Assembly (NCBI RefSeq): GCF_900188085.1
Contig: NZ_FZOU01000002.1
Coordinates: 124,001-188,000, forward strand
Length of the DNA: 64,000 bases
Direction of reading: 5' to 3'
DNA from: Granulicella rosea
GTDB lineage: Bacteria > Acidobacteriota > Terriglobia > Terriglobales > Acidobacteriaceae
The notes beneath the pieces are model-generated. The model ran no database searches, had not been told where the DNA came from, and saw only the letters and a program-made list of their open reading frames with translations. The position numbers and the translations under genes were made by a program. This document shows positions 26,029-35,004 of this stretch, piece after piece. Every line of letters starts with the position of its first letter. Position 1 is the first letter of the stretch.

Positions 26029-27765
26029 GTGCAACGTTTCGTGAGACGATTCGACGAACTCGGAGACCTCGGCTTGCTGCTCCTCTTCGGGGCTGCGATG
26101 CTGATGCTCGCGCCTGCCGCGCGCGCCGTCGTCACCACGGCGGCCGTAACCGGTGTCGTGCAGGATGCACAGGGAGTCGCCCAGATGGGAGCTCTGGTGC
26201 AGTTGTTGGCCGCCGACGCCTCACCCGTGGGGACCGCGTTTACCGATCTGCACGGACATTATCTGATTCGCAATGTGCGTCCCGGCACCTACCAGGTGCG
26301 GGCCAGCGCGACGCTCTTCGTTCCAACCACACGCGGAAATCTCCAGCTTCGCACCGGCGCTCGCACGGTCGTCAACCTGACGCTCGCGACACTCTTCGAC
26401 ACCAGCTCCTGGCTGCCGGCGGAGCGCCGCCGTTCGGACGAGCCAGCGGACGACTGGCGCTGGACGCTGCGCTCCTCGGCGAATCGGCCGATCCTCCGGG
26501 TTCTGGGCGACGGCACGCTGGTGCTCGCGAGCGCCGAGACGCCCACACCGCGGATGCAGGGCGCACGCGTTGCGGTCACCGGAGGCGACGGCGGCTTCGG
26601 AAATGGCGGCGTACACTCGGTCGTCTCCGCGGCCAGGATGCGCAAGGATGGCGCGGATATCCTGCTGCGCGCCGATATTGGTTCACCCGGCTTTCAGGCC
26701 GGCGATGTGGCTTCGAACGAGGTGGCGCTTGGCTACGAGCGGCCTATCGGACTCGCCGGCTCCGCGCGCACAGTGCTGAGCTATCGCTCGCATCCCGAGA
26801 TTATTGCGCCGGACGGCAGCCGTGGCGTCGCGCTGCTGGAGATGGGCGGGTCACAGCAGACCTCATTCGGTGACCTCATTGATATGGAGTTCGGCGGCAG
26901 CCTGCGCGGCATTCATACGGCGACCGGCGACGGCTTTTCAAGCTCGCCCTTCGTTCGTCTGACGGCGCATCCTGCGGGTACGTGGACGCTCCGCTACCGC
27001 ATGGCGACATCGAAGGATCTGCAGAGCGCGGAGGATCTCAGCCCGCAGGGCGATCTTCCCGCATTGGCGGTCCTGCCTACGGGCAAGGTGTTGCTCGAAA
27101 AGGGAAGGCATCAGGAGATCGCGATCTCGCATGGCGCCGGCTCGGGTGTGATTCAGGTCTCGGTCTATCACGACGTGCTGGATCGCATGGCGGTGAATGG
27201 CCTCGCGAACCGGTTGGAGCTGGGCGGCGTTCCAACGGGCGGCTTCATGCTGGACCAGATCTCGGGCAACTTCCGCGCGCTGCGCTCCGGCTATGTGGGG
27301 AATGGCGTGCAGGTGCAGGCTAGCGCGCCGCTGCCTTCCGGCATGCGTGCGACTGTGGAGTACAGCACGGGGCGTGCTCTGGGCGCGGACTTCCGCGCTA
27401 CGACCAGCATCCAGAACGCGATGTCGAACCTGACCGCACGCGGCGGGCAGGCGGCTGCTGTCTCGCTGAAGGGCCGCATCAAGGGCACAGGGACGTCGCT
27501 GCGGACGATGTATCGCTTCCAGCCGTCACGGCTGGTGACGGCGGTGAATCCCTACGCGGCGTTCAGCGATCAGGGCTTCCTGAGCCTCTCCGTGCGCCAG
27601 CCGATCCGCTGGGGCAATCGCCTGCCGGTTGGCTTGGAGGCGACGATCGATGTGACCAACCTGCTCGCGCAGGGATACCGGCCGTTCCTCTCGGCTGACG
27701 GTCAGACGCTCTACTTCGCGCAGGCGCCACGGACCATGCAGGCCGGTCTATCGTTTTCGTTCTGA
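26029..27765 (+). CDS. Secreted carboxypeptidase-regulatory-like / small barrel-like protein
   Basis: The start is uncertain. GTG 26029 is preferred because AGGTGAG lies eight bases upstream and it gives a clean signal peptide (LGLLLLFGAAMLMLAPAARA). ATG 25885, overlapping the upstream stop, would add 48 residues of unsignal-like leader. After the signal comes a carboxypeptidase-regulatory-like domain (VTGVVQDAQGVAQMGALVQLL ... YLIRNVRPGTYQVRASA, about residues 40-110). Then come about 400 residues of alternating strand-forming sequence ending in LSFSF, an aromatic C terminus typical of outer-membrane barrels. It resembles a shortened version of the large CarboxypepD_reg/TonB-receptor proteins common in this phylum, but no plug domain is evident. 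Confidence 0.65.
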   Translation: MQRFVRRFDELGDLGLLLLFGAAMLMLAPAARAVVTTAAVTGVVQDAQGVAQMGALVQLLAADASPVGTAFTDLHGHYLIRNVRPGTYQVRASATLFVPTTRGNLQLRTGARTVVNLTLATLFDTSSWLPAERRRSDEPADDWRWTLRSSANRPILRVLGDGTLVLASAETPTPRMQGARVAVTGGDGGFGNGGVHSVVSAARMRKDGADILLRADIGSPGFQAGDVASNEVALGYERPIGLAGSARTVLSYRSHPEIIAPDGSRGVALLEMGGSQQTSFGDLIDMEFGGSLRGIHTATGDGFSSSPFVRLTAHPAGTWTLRYRMATSKDLQSAEDLSPQGDLPALAVLPTGKVLLEKGRHQEIAISHGAGSGVIQVSVYHDVLDRMAVNGLANRLELGGVPTGGFMLDQISGNFRALRSGYVGNGVQVQASAPLPSGMRATVEYSTGRALGADFRATTSIQNAMSNLTARGGQAAAVSLKGRIKGTGTSLRTMYRFQPSRLVTAVNPYAAFSDQGFLSLSVRQPIRWGNRLPVGLEATIDVTNLLAQGYRPFLSADGQTLYFAQAPRTMQAGLSFSF

Positions 27766-27909
27766 CCCTCATATTTGTGAAGGTATCCTGTAACGAATAG
27801 CTTGCGGGAGTTGTTGGCTGCAAAATACAGAGTTGAAGATCTTCGCGGCGAATAGCAGCGGTGGAGCGGATACTCGCTAAAGAATGACCACAAGGATGAA
27901 GGCAAGTGC

Positions 27910-27948
27910 AAAAGCGAAACGCACCCGAGATGGGTGCGTTTCGCTTTT
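27910..27948. terminator. Strong bidirectional terminator
   Basis: A 17-bp stem with arms at 27910-27926 and 27932-27948, beginning AAAAGCGAAACG and ending CGTTTCGCTTTT, around a five-base GAGAT loop. It separates the convergent barrel-like gene (plus) and tRNA-Lys (minus). Confidence 0.9.
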
Positions 27949-27959
27949 TACGCAGGACT

Positions 27960-28035
27960 TGGTGGACGCGGTAGGAATCGAACCTACAACCAGTCGATTA
28001 AGAGTCGAATGCTCTGCCAGTTGAGCTACGCGTCC
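27960..28035 (-). tRNA. tRNA-Lys (anticodon CTT)
   Basis: Minus-strand cloverleaf. The acceptor stem is GGACGCG/CGCGTCC, the D arm is AGCTCAACTGGCAGAGC, and the anticodon loop is ACTCTTAAT with CTT at 34-36. The T loop is GGTTCGATTCC. The 3' CCA is encoded (27960-27962). Confidence 0.96.
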
Positions 28036-28193
28036 GTTGGTGAGGGAACCTACTGGGACGAGCCCAAGTTCAAATGATTTGCTGACTAAAGCCCATGCTC
28101 CGAAACTTCCGGGCTGGCAGGCTTGCCGCGCTCAACCATCACTCTCAAAGAATAGCACAACTTTGCGTGCGTGGTGGTTGAAAAACGCGGCGT

Positions 28194-29045
28194 TTAGCCC
28201 ACGAAATCCACATTCGCACGAATGGGGATGATGCCGCGCTCGTGACCCAGCTCCAGCAGCTTATGGATCGCCACACGACCATCGTCGCCATAGTTCAGCG
28301 TACGCTCGTTGACATACATGCCGACGAAGCGGTTGGCGAGGTTGGTGTCGAGGTCGCGTGCAAACTGCATCGCGTACTCGAGCGCCGCCTCGCGGTTGTC
28401 GAGCGCGTGCTGGATGCTGTCGCGCAGAGCCTGGGTGGTAATCTTCATAGCTTCGGGGCCAAGGGCGCGCCGGATGGCGTTGCCGCCGAGGGGCAGGGGC
28501 AGGCCGGTCTCGCCGTGCCACCACTGGCCGAGGTCGAGGATCTTGATGAGGCCGTCGTTCGCATAGGTGAGTTGGCCCTCGTGGATGATGAGGCCGGCGT
28601 CGAACTCGCCTGCGAGCACGGCGGGGATGATCTTGTCGAAGGGAACGGTGACGGTCTCGATCTCGGGGCAGAAGAGCTTCATCGCGAGGTACGCGGTGGT
28701 GAGCGTGCCGGGAACGGCGATGCGCAGTTTCTTCACCTCGTCCAGCGTGTACTTGCGTGCGCTGACGATCATGGGGCCGTAGCCGTCGCCGACGCTACCG
28801 CCGCAGGCCATGAGGGTGTAGTTGTCCTGCAGATAGGGATAGGCGGCGAAGCTGATGGCGGTCACGTCGTAGAACTGCTCGTTGATCGCTTTGTGGTTCA
28901 GGGTCTCGATATCGGTCAGCGTGTGTGTGAACTTGAAGCCTGGGACGCGAATCTTGTTGGTGGCGAGGCCGTAGAACATGAATGCGTCGTCGGAGTCGGG
29001 GCTATGGGCGATGCTGATTTCCTGGATGCTGCCGGGTGCTGTCAT
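28194..29045 (-). CDS. mqnD: 1,4-dihydroxy-6-naphthoate synthase (futalosine pathway)
   Basis: A 283-residue protein with the periplasmic-binding-protein-like fold of MqnA/MqnD. SIAHSPDSDDAFMFYGL at the N terminus, IPAVLAGEFDAGLIIHEGQLTY and the following LDLGQWWHGETGLPLPLGGNAI are diagnostic of MqnD. It converts cyclic dehypoxanthinyl futalosine to 1,4-dihydroxy-6-naphthoate in the alternative menaquinone pathway, with the His of HEGQ as the expected catalytic residue. Other mqn genes are not in the window. It is 52 bases downstream of bioY on the same strand. Confidence 0.92.
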   Translation of the reverse strand: MTAPGSIQEISIAHSPDSDDAFMFYGLATNKIRVPGFKFTHTLTDIETLNHKAINEQFYDVTAISFAAYPYLQDNYTLMACGGSVGDGYGPMIVSARKYTLDEVKKLRIAVPGTLTTAYLAMKLFCPEIETVTVPFDKIIPAVLAGEFDAGLIIHEGQLTYANDGLIKILDLGQWWHGETGLPLPLGGNAIRRALGPEAMKITTQALRDSIQHALDNREAALEYAMQFARDLDTNLANRFVGMYVNERTLNYGDDGRVAIHKLLELGHERGIIPIRANVDFVG

Positions 29046-29097
29046 AAGGCTTTGTGTTCCTGACTTTCTGTGGTTCTGCTGCGGTGGAGAAAAAAGA

Positions 29098-29697
29098 CTA
29101 AGCGCGCTTCCAGCGCTCGATGCCGGCGTAAATGCCGGCGGCGGCTGCGATCTTCAACGCCTCGGCGGCAAGGAACGGAATAGCGCCGAGCTTCAGAGCG
29201 GTCACAAGATTCAGATGCATCCAGACCGCAAGCCAGGCAGAGCCGGCCGAGAGAATAACGACGGTCGCGGCCGAGCAGGCCAGCACCGCAGCGGTGAAGC
29301 GGCTCGCGGTGAACTTCAGGTTGCGGACGACGGCGGAGGCAATCGCCGCGGCAGCCGGGTAGGCGAAGAGGTAGCCGGCGTTCGGGCCGAGCAGGTGCGC
29401 GATGCCGATGGGGCCGCCGGTGGGGGTGAAGACGGGCAGGCCCATGGCGCCTTCGACGAGGTAGAGCACCAGTGCGCCGAAAGCCGTCGCCGGGCCGAGC
29501 ATCAGGCCGACCAGCAGTACAGCCGCATTGCCAAGCGTCAGCGGCACGGGGGTGAAGGGCAGCGGCAACGAGACGTGCGCGGCGACGGCGACCAGCGCGC
29601 TGGCGGCGATGGCGAGGAAGATGCGGCCGGGAACGGTCTGGCTTGCTGAATCAAGGGCAAGGACGCGGCGGGTCTGGCTCGGATTGGCGAGATGCAT
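29098..29697 (-). CDS. bioY: Biotin transporter substrate-binding protein BioY
   Basis: A 199-residue S component of an ECF transporter. Six hydrophobic helices are predicted, with the BioY signatures AAHVSLPLPFTPVPLTLGNAAVLLVGLMLGP and LYLVEGAMGLPVF, followed by GPNAGYLFAYPAAA. A good Shine-Dalgarno (AAAGGA, with ATATCC spacing) fixes ATG 29697. No BioM/BioN genes are adjacent, so it either shares a global energising module or works alone. A small membrane protein gene ends 11 bases upstream. Confidence 0.95.
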   Translation of the reverse strand: MHLANPSQTRRVLALDSASQTVPGRIFLAIAASALVAVAAHVSLPLPFTPVPLTLGNAAVLLVGLMLGPATAFGALVLYLVEGAMGLPVFTPTGGPIGIAHLLGPNAGYLFAYPAAAAIASAVVRNLKFTASRFTAAVLACSAATVVILSAGSAWLAVWMHLNLVTALKLGAIPFLAAEALKIAAAAGIYAGIERWKRA

Positions 29698-29708
29698 GGA
29701 TATTCCTT

Positions 29709-29903
29709 TCAGCGTGGCTGCGGCTGTTTGGAGTGATTGCCGGGGTTGCCGACGAAGGTGTTCTTCTTTTTCGTGCTCCCGGTTGCGGTCTCCGATGGTT
29801 TTGGAGCGGCGGAGGAGGCGAGGCGTATGTGCCGCGTGATCGCGAAGGCAGCCCAGACCAGGGCGCAGAACGAGATAAGCGAGATGGCGTAGAGGATCAA
29901 CAT
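29709..29903 (-). CDS. Small single-pass membrane protein
   Basis: A 64-residue protein with one N-terminal membrane helix (LILYAISLISFCALVWAAFAI) and a Ser/Lys/Pro-rich polar tail (GSTKKKNTF, ending SKQPQPR). ATG 29903 is preferred, with GGAG eight bases upstream. It is directly in front of bioY and probably co-transcribed. No family was recognised; a partner or accessory role is speculation. Confidence 0.5.
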   Translation of the reverse strand: MLILYAISLISFCALVWAAFAITRHIRLASSAAPKPSETATGSTKKKNTFVGNPGNHSKQPQPR

Positions 29904-30082
29904 GCGGCAACTCCAAGCATAGCAAGCTGGAGCAGGTTTGTGCGCGGATCTTCGCTTGCTCTTTGCCGTCTTTCTCCCGTGGGGCCGACGGCGCTGCAGG
30001 AGGTGTCTTGGTTGGTTCATATCGTCAACGGTCGCGATTGCTGCTTGACCGGAGGGCGGGCTGCGGTTTCACTGGTAGAGTC

Positions 30083-30457
30083 ATGGCCTCAGCTAAATCT
30101 TCTCGTATCGCGGCGCCGCTTGCCTGGATTCGCAGCCAGCGCGATCGCGTGTTCCTGAACCGCCGCCGGTTCGCGACGGCTGCCGCGGGTGTGCTGGCCC
30201 TGGGGCTTGGGTACCATGTGGTCTTTGGGCAGAACGGGCTTACGGTCTATCAGCAAAAACGGATGAACGCCCAGGCGCTGGAGCAGCAGGTCAACGACCT
30301 CTCGCGCGAGAACGAGGACCTGAAGGGCCATGTCGACCGGCTGCAGAAGGATCCCGATGCGATCGAGCACCAGGCGCGCGAGGAGCTGCACTACACCCGG
30401 CCGGGTGAGGTCATCTATACGCTGCCGGTGAAGCCTGCGAGTACGGCGAAGCGTTAG
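30083..30457 (+). CDS. FtsB/DivIC-type septum formation initiator
   Basis: A 124-residue bitopic protein. A basic N terminus is followed by one membrane helix (FATAAAGVLALGLGYHVVFG), then a coiled coil (MNAQALEQQVNDLSRENEDLKGHVDRLQKDPDAIE) and the family end AREELHYTRPGEVIYTLP. This layout and the REELxxxRPGEVxY ending are typical of the septum formation initiator family. FtsB links FtsL and FtsQ in the divisome. It is divergent from the small membrane protein/bioY unit. Confidence 0.88.
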   Translation: MASAKSSRIAAPLAWIRSQRDRVFLNRRRFATAAAGVLALGLGYHVVFGQNGLTVYQQKRMNAQALEQQVNDLSRENEDLKGHVDRLQKDPDAIEHQAREELHYTRPGEVIYTLPVKPASTAKR

Positions 30458-30475
30458 GGCTGCGGTCTGAAAAGT

Positions 30476-30505
30476 GCAGAAGCACATCCTCTTCGAGGGT
30501 GACAA
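30476..30505. repeat. Dispersed repeat, degenerate copy
   Basis: GCAGAAGCACATCCTCTTCG-AGGGTGACAA keeps the flanks of the repeat (GCAGA ... TGACAA) with a diverged centre. It is located just after the FtsB-like gene. Confidence 0.45.
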
Positions 30506-30596
30506 AGCAAGAAAAGCAAAGACAAAGAAGAAAAGCTGAGGCGAGAGTGCGGCGGTTGTTTGCATCTGCCGGGCGACTTTGCGCGTCTTCTGAACA

Positions 30597-31418
30597 ATGG
30601 ATGTTCTTGGGCGTACGCCGGCGGTTGCCGATCATCGAATCCACTATGGTCCGGGCGAGTTTCAGTTTGGCGATCTGCGTCTTCCGGCGCCGGGACGGCC
30701 TGCGCCGTTGGTCGTGTTCGTCCACGGCGGCTGGTGGAAGTCGGAGTATGACCTCACCTATGGCGGCCACCTTTGCCATGCGCTGAAGGCGGACGGGATC
30801 GCGACCTGGTCGCTGGAGTACCGACGCGTGGGGGATGCGGGCGGCGGCTGGCCGGGGACGTTTCAGGATGTGGCCGCCGGCTTCGACTACGTGGCGACGT
30901 TGGCGAAGAGCTATCCGCTCGATCTGAGCCGGGTGATCGTGATGGGGCATTCGGCGGGCGGACACCTGGCGTTCTGGCTTGCCGGGCGGCACCATATTCC
31001 GGAGTCGAGCCCACTGTATCTTCCCCGGCCGATCGTGCCGGTGCATGGCGCCATCTCGCTTGCCGGGGCGGTCGACCTGCGGCTGACGATCGAACTCGCG
31101 GGCTACTTCACCTTCGCGCACGACAAGCAGGAGGTTTACGATCTGATGGGCGGTTCGCCGAAGGTACACCCGGATCGGTATGCAGCGGGCGATCCAGGCG
31201 AGTTGGTCCCGCTCAATGTCCCGCAGGCGCTGGTGCAGGGGGCCGAGGATAGCCAGATTCCGCCACAGCTTCCGGCGCGCTGGGCGGAGCGTGGCAGACG
31301 GCTGGGCGAGCAGGTTACGGTCAGGATGGTTCCGAACGCCGGGCATTTCGAGGTCGTCGACCCGGAAAGTGCGGCGTGGCAGGTGGTGCGCGCATCTTTG
31401 AGGGATATGTTGAAGTAG
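30597..31418 (+). CDS. Alpha/beta-hydrolase (carboxylesterase-like)
   Basis: A 273-residue soluble hydrolase. The oxyanion-hole motif is LVVFVHGGWWKSEYD (HGGWW), the nucleophile elbow is VIVMGHSAGGHLAFWLA (GHSAGG), and the catalytic Asp and His are in QGAEDSQIP and PNAGHFEVVDPES. This resembles the BD-FAE/kynurenine-formamidase-like esterases, but the substrate cannot be set from sequence. It is followed by a dispersed repeat and the flavin reductase gene. Confidence 0.88.
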   Translation: MDVLGRTPAVADHRIHYGPGEFQFGDLRLPAPGRPAPLVVFVHGGWWKSEYDLTYGGHLCHALKADGIATWSLEYRRVGDAGGGWPGTFQDVAAGFDYVATLAKSYPLDLSRVIVMGHSAGGHLAFWLAGRHHIPESSPLYLPRPIVPVHGAISLAGAVDLRLTIELAGYFTFAHDKQEVYDLMGGSPKVHPDRYAAGDPGELVPLNVPQALVQGAEDSQIPPQLPARWAERGRRLGEQVTVRMVPNAGHFEVVDPESAAWQVVRASLRDMLK

Positions 31419-31435
31419 TGGCGGGTCGAGAAAAG

Positions 31436-31465
31436 GCAGATCCTTCGCTGCGCTCAGGATGACAA
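31436..31465. repeat. Dispersed palindromic repeat, copy 2
   Basis: GCAGA-TCCTTCGCTGCGCTCAGGA-TGACAA is nearly identical to the copy at 9256-9285, and again sits in the gap between two same-strand genes. Confidence 0.85.
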
Positions 31466-31493
31466 ATTCATTTGGACTGAAGATTGGGTGATC

Positions 31494-32132
31494 ATGGTTT
31501 TTGAGGTAGAGAAGGCGAGCACGCGCGAGGTGTACAACCTGTTGATCGGACTGGTGGCTCCGCGACCGATTGCGCTGGTGACCAGCATGGATGAGGAGGG
31601 CCGGTTGAATGCAGCGCCGTTCAGCTCCTACAACTATGTCTGTACCGATCCGCCGATCGTTGCGATGGGGGTGATGGACCGGCCGGGTGGCGGGTTCGTC
31701 CCCAAGGACACGGCGCGGAACATTCGGCGGACGGGGGAGTTTGTCGTGAACGTCGTAACCGAGGACCTGTTGCAGCAGATGAACATCTGCGCGACGGACT
31801 TTCCTCCAGAGGTCTCCGAACTGGAGATGGCGGGGCTCGAGACCGCGCCGTCGTCACTGGTGAAGGTTCCGCGCATCCGGCAGGCGCATGCGGCGCTGGA
31901 GTGCCGGGAGCATATGACCATCGAGATCGGGCGGTCGCGCGTCGTGCTGGGACAGGTGGTGGCGATGTATGTGGAGGACGAGTTCGTCGATCCGGCCGGT
32001 CCATATATCAAGGCCAGGGATCTGCATGCCGTCGGCCGGATGAACGGGCTGGGCGGATATGTGAGGACTCGCGACGCGTTTGTGGAGGTGCCGAGGATTC
32101 CTTACGCGGAGTGGGTGAAGGGGAAGCGCTAG
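31494..32132 (+). CDS. Flavin reductase-like FMN-binding protein
   Basis: A 212-residue protein of the flavin reductase-like/DIM6-NTAB split-barrel family. LIGLVAPRPIALVTSMDEEGRLNAAPFSSYNYVCTDPPIVAMGV is the FMN-binding core, followed by KDTARNIRRTGEFVVNVV. These bind FMN and often act as flavin reductases or as the reductase half of monooxygenases. ATG 31494 is preferred over GTG 31488. Its stop codon is interleaved with the stop of the convergent epimerase gene (CTAG shared at 32129-32132). Confidence 0.9.
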   Translation: MVFEVEKASTREVYNLLIGLVAPRPIALVTSMDEEGRLNAAPFSSYNYVCTDPPIVAMGVMDRPGGGFVPKDTARNIRRTGEFVVNVVTEDLLQQMNICATDFPPEVSELEMAGLETAPSSLVKVPRIRQAHAALECREHMTIEIGRSRVVLGQVVAMYVEDEFVDPAGPYIKARDLHAVGRMNGLGGYVRTRDAFVEVPRIPYAEWVKGKR

Positions 32133-33112
32133 AGCAGGTCGGCGTTGCGGGTGCGGCTTACCAGGTCGCGGGCGGCGTCTGGCCAGGCGGGGAAGCCGAA
32201 CTTGAAGCCGTGCTGCAACAGAACCGTAGGGACGGCGCGCCGCGACTTGAGGATCAGTTCGGTCTCGGTACGCATCAGAAAGGCGCCGATCTCCAGCATC
32301 CAGCGGCTGGCCGGCAGTCCGATGGGAACGCCGGCGGCCTCGCGCAGATCGCGCAGGAAGTCGCGATTGGGCAGCGGCTGGGGCGCGGTCAGATTCACGG
32401 GGCCGGAGATCTCCGGGTGGCGGATGAGGAAGTCGATGGCTCCGCAGTAGTCGTGATCGTGGATCCACGAGACGTACTGGTCGCCCGGCCCCTCGGTTCC
32501 GCCCAGACCCATGCGGACGAGTCCGAGCAAAACGCGGAAGACGCCGCCGCGATCCGGACTCATCGTCATGGAGCTGCGCAGAGCGATCTTGCGCGTGGCA
32601 GGCGTGTTCGAGGCGTAGAAGGCCTTCTCCCAGTGGCTTGCGACGTCGACGGAGAAGTTCCACGTCTCGGGAACGCCCGTCTCGGAGCCGCCGGGCTCGC
32701 CCGTGAACTCGTCCTGCGGATGGTCGTCGGGGCCGTTGAGCGTGTGGCGGTAGAAGGTGCTGGTGCTGGCGTTCATCCACAACTTTGGCGGGTCGGCGCA
32801 ACGCTCGATGGCGTGGCCGAGGAGCAATGTCGGCTGTACGCGGGAATCGAGGATCTCGCGGCGATTGCGCGCGGTATAGCGGCAATCGACAGAGCGGCCG
32901 GACATGTGGATGACCGCGTCCAGACCTTCGAGCGAGCGCGTCCACGAAGGCTCCAGCGTCAGGCCGTCCCAGCGGCGCGTCGTCCAGGGTGCTGCGACCG
33001 GGCGGCGGGAGAGGACGGTGACGTCGTGGCCCGCGGTGTAGAGATAGCGGGCGAGGATGGTGCCGATCTGGCCGCTGCCGCCGGGAATCAGGATGCGCTT
33101 CTTGCTCGTCAT
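32129..33112 (-). CDS. NAD(P)-binding epimerase-like protein (TIGR01777/SDR39U1)
   Basis: A 327-residue extended-SDR protein. The Rossmann loop reads ILIPGGSGQIGTILARYL. Further signatures are AVIHMSGRSVDCRYTARNRREILDSRV, typical of TIGR01777, and ISGPVNLTAPQPLPNRDFLRDL with the DUF1731 end. SDR39U1 members are often annotated as cell-division inhibitor SulA-like, but that function is unproven. It is downstream of the MlaF-like gene on the same strand, with a 116-base gap. Confidence 0.85.
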   Translation of the reverse strand: MTSKKRILIPGGSGQIGTILARYLYTAGHDVTVLSRRPVAAPWTTRRWDGLTLEPSWTRSLEGLDAVIHMSGRSVDCRYTARNRREILDSRVQPTLLLGHAIERCADPPKLWMNASTSTFYRHTLNGPDDHPQDEFTGEPGGSETGVPETWNFSVDVASHWEKAFYASNTPATRKIALRSSMTMSPDRGGVFRVLLGLVRMGLGGTEGPGDQYVSWIHDHDYCGAIDFLIRHPEISGPVNLTAPQPLPNRDFLRDLREAAGVPIGLPASRWMLEIGAFLMRTETELILKSRRAVPTVLLQHGFKFGFPAWPDAARDLVSRTRNADLL

Positions 33113-33228
33113 GGAACCTCGGAACGGTGCTGCTCGGTGCGTCCGGCGAAGAGTATCTCAGGTTAGACGTTTACAGTATTCGATGCGGCGTGGATCGGGT
33201 AGGTGGGTGGCGTTCGCAAGACAAAAAG

Positions 33229-34065
33229 CTAAGAGAGATATTCGCGAAGCCAAGGGTCGGTGGTGTGGACGAGTTCTTGCGTGGAGCCATGGAAGACGAT
33301 GCCGCCGTCGTTCAGGACGAGGAACCTGGTGCTGTCGTCGATCTTGCCGTCGGGAATCGGCTCCATGTGGCCGGCCTCGGGATTCCAGCGGTGGGTTGCG
33401 AGGGTGAAGGCGTCCTGCAGGCGATGCGTGATGAGCAGCGAGGTGGTGTGCGAGACGTCGCGCTGCTTCACGATCAGCTCGATGATGGTGGTCGAGGTGA
33501 TGGGGTCGAGTCCGCCGGTCGGCGAGTCATAGAGGATGAGGTCCGGGGCGGTGATGATGGCGCGGGCGATCGAGACGCGCCGGCGCATGCCGCCCGAGAG
33601 CTCAGACGGATTCTTGTCGATGGCCTGCGACAACTCAACGAAGCGCAGGACCTCCTCGACCTTCGCGTGCGCCTCGTCGTAGGGCACGCCCTCCTCGTTC
33701 AGCCGGTAGGCGACGTTGTTCTCGACCGAGAGCGAGTCGAAGAGCGCCGACTCCTGGAAGACCATGCCGATGCGCTTGCGCAGTGCGAAGCGGTCGGTCT
33801 CGCGCATGTGCGAGATGTCCTGGCCGAAGACGCGGATCGTGCCGGAGTCGGGCTCGATGAGGCCGTTGGCGAGCTTCATCAGCACGGATTTGCCGCAGCC
33901 CGCCGGGCCGAGGATGATGAGCGTCTCACCCTGCGCGACCTCGAACGAGATGTGGTGCAGCACGGGCTTCAGGTCGAAGGTGATGGAGACATCGTCGAAG
34001 ACGACGATGGGAGCGGACCCAGTCTCCGGGACTTCGGCGGGTTGGGCGAGAGTGGTCGTGGTCAT
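33229..34065 (-). CDS. MlaF-like ABC ATPase
   Basis: A 278-residue nucleotide-binding subunit. Walker A is GPAGCGKSVLMK, the Q-loop is MVFQESALFDSLSV, the signature is LSGGMRRRVSIARAI and the switch His is LITHRL. This pattern and the downstream partner of the MlaE gene identify the MCE/Mla lipid transporter type. At Walker B the sequence is LILYDSPTGGLDP, with Ser where the catalytic Glu of DEP is expected. By family it powers phospholipid trafficking between the membranes. It is 72 bases downstream of the permease gene, with a dispersed repeat in the gap. Confidence 0.9.
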   Translation of the reverse strand: MTTTTLAQPAEVPETGSAPIVVFDDVSITFDLKPVLHHISFEVAQGETLIILGPAGCGKSVLMKLANGLIEPDSGTIRVFGQDISHMRETDRFALRKRIGMVFQESALFDSLSVENNVAYRLNEEGVPYDEAHAKVEEVLRFVELSQAIDKNPSELSGGMRRRVSIARAIITAPDLILYDSPTGGLDPITSTTIIELIVKQRDVSHTTSLLITHRLQDAFTLATHRWNPEAGHMEPIPDGKIDDSTRFLVLNDGGIVFHGSTQELVHTTDPWLREYLS

Positions 34066-34098
34066 GATCTTCCGAACCGCAAAGGCAAAATACAGGGG

Positions 34099-34121
34099 TC
34101 CTTCACTTCGTTCAGGATGAC
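34099..34121. repeat. Dispersed palindromic repeat, divergent copy
   Basis: TCCTTCACTTCG-TTCAGGATGAC matches the repeat core with two substitutions. It is in the short gap between the MlaE-like and MlaF-like genes, so it would lie inside their shared transcript. Confidence 0.75.
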
Positions 34122-34137
34122 GAGCATCTTGCTGGGC

Positions 34138-34914
<777 letters not shown>

Positions 34915-35004
34915 GGCGTCTCAGGCTCACTTTATCAGATGCCGGATAAGCAGTTTCGTCGCGCGGGTCGAAATGATGCGGGTGGAGATGAGAAGATAGT
35001 CAGG

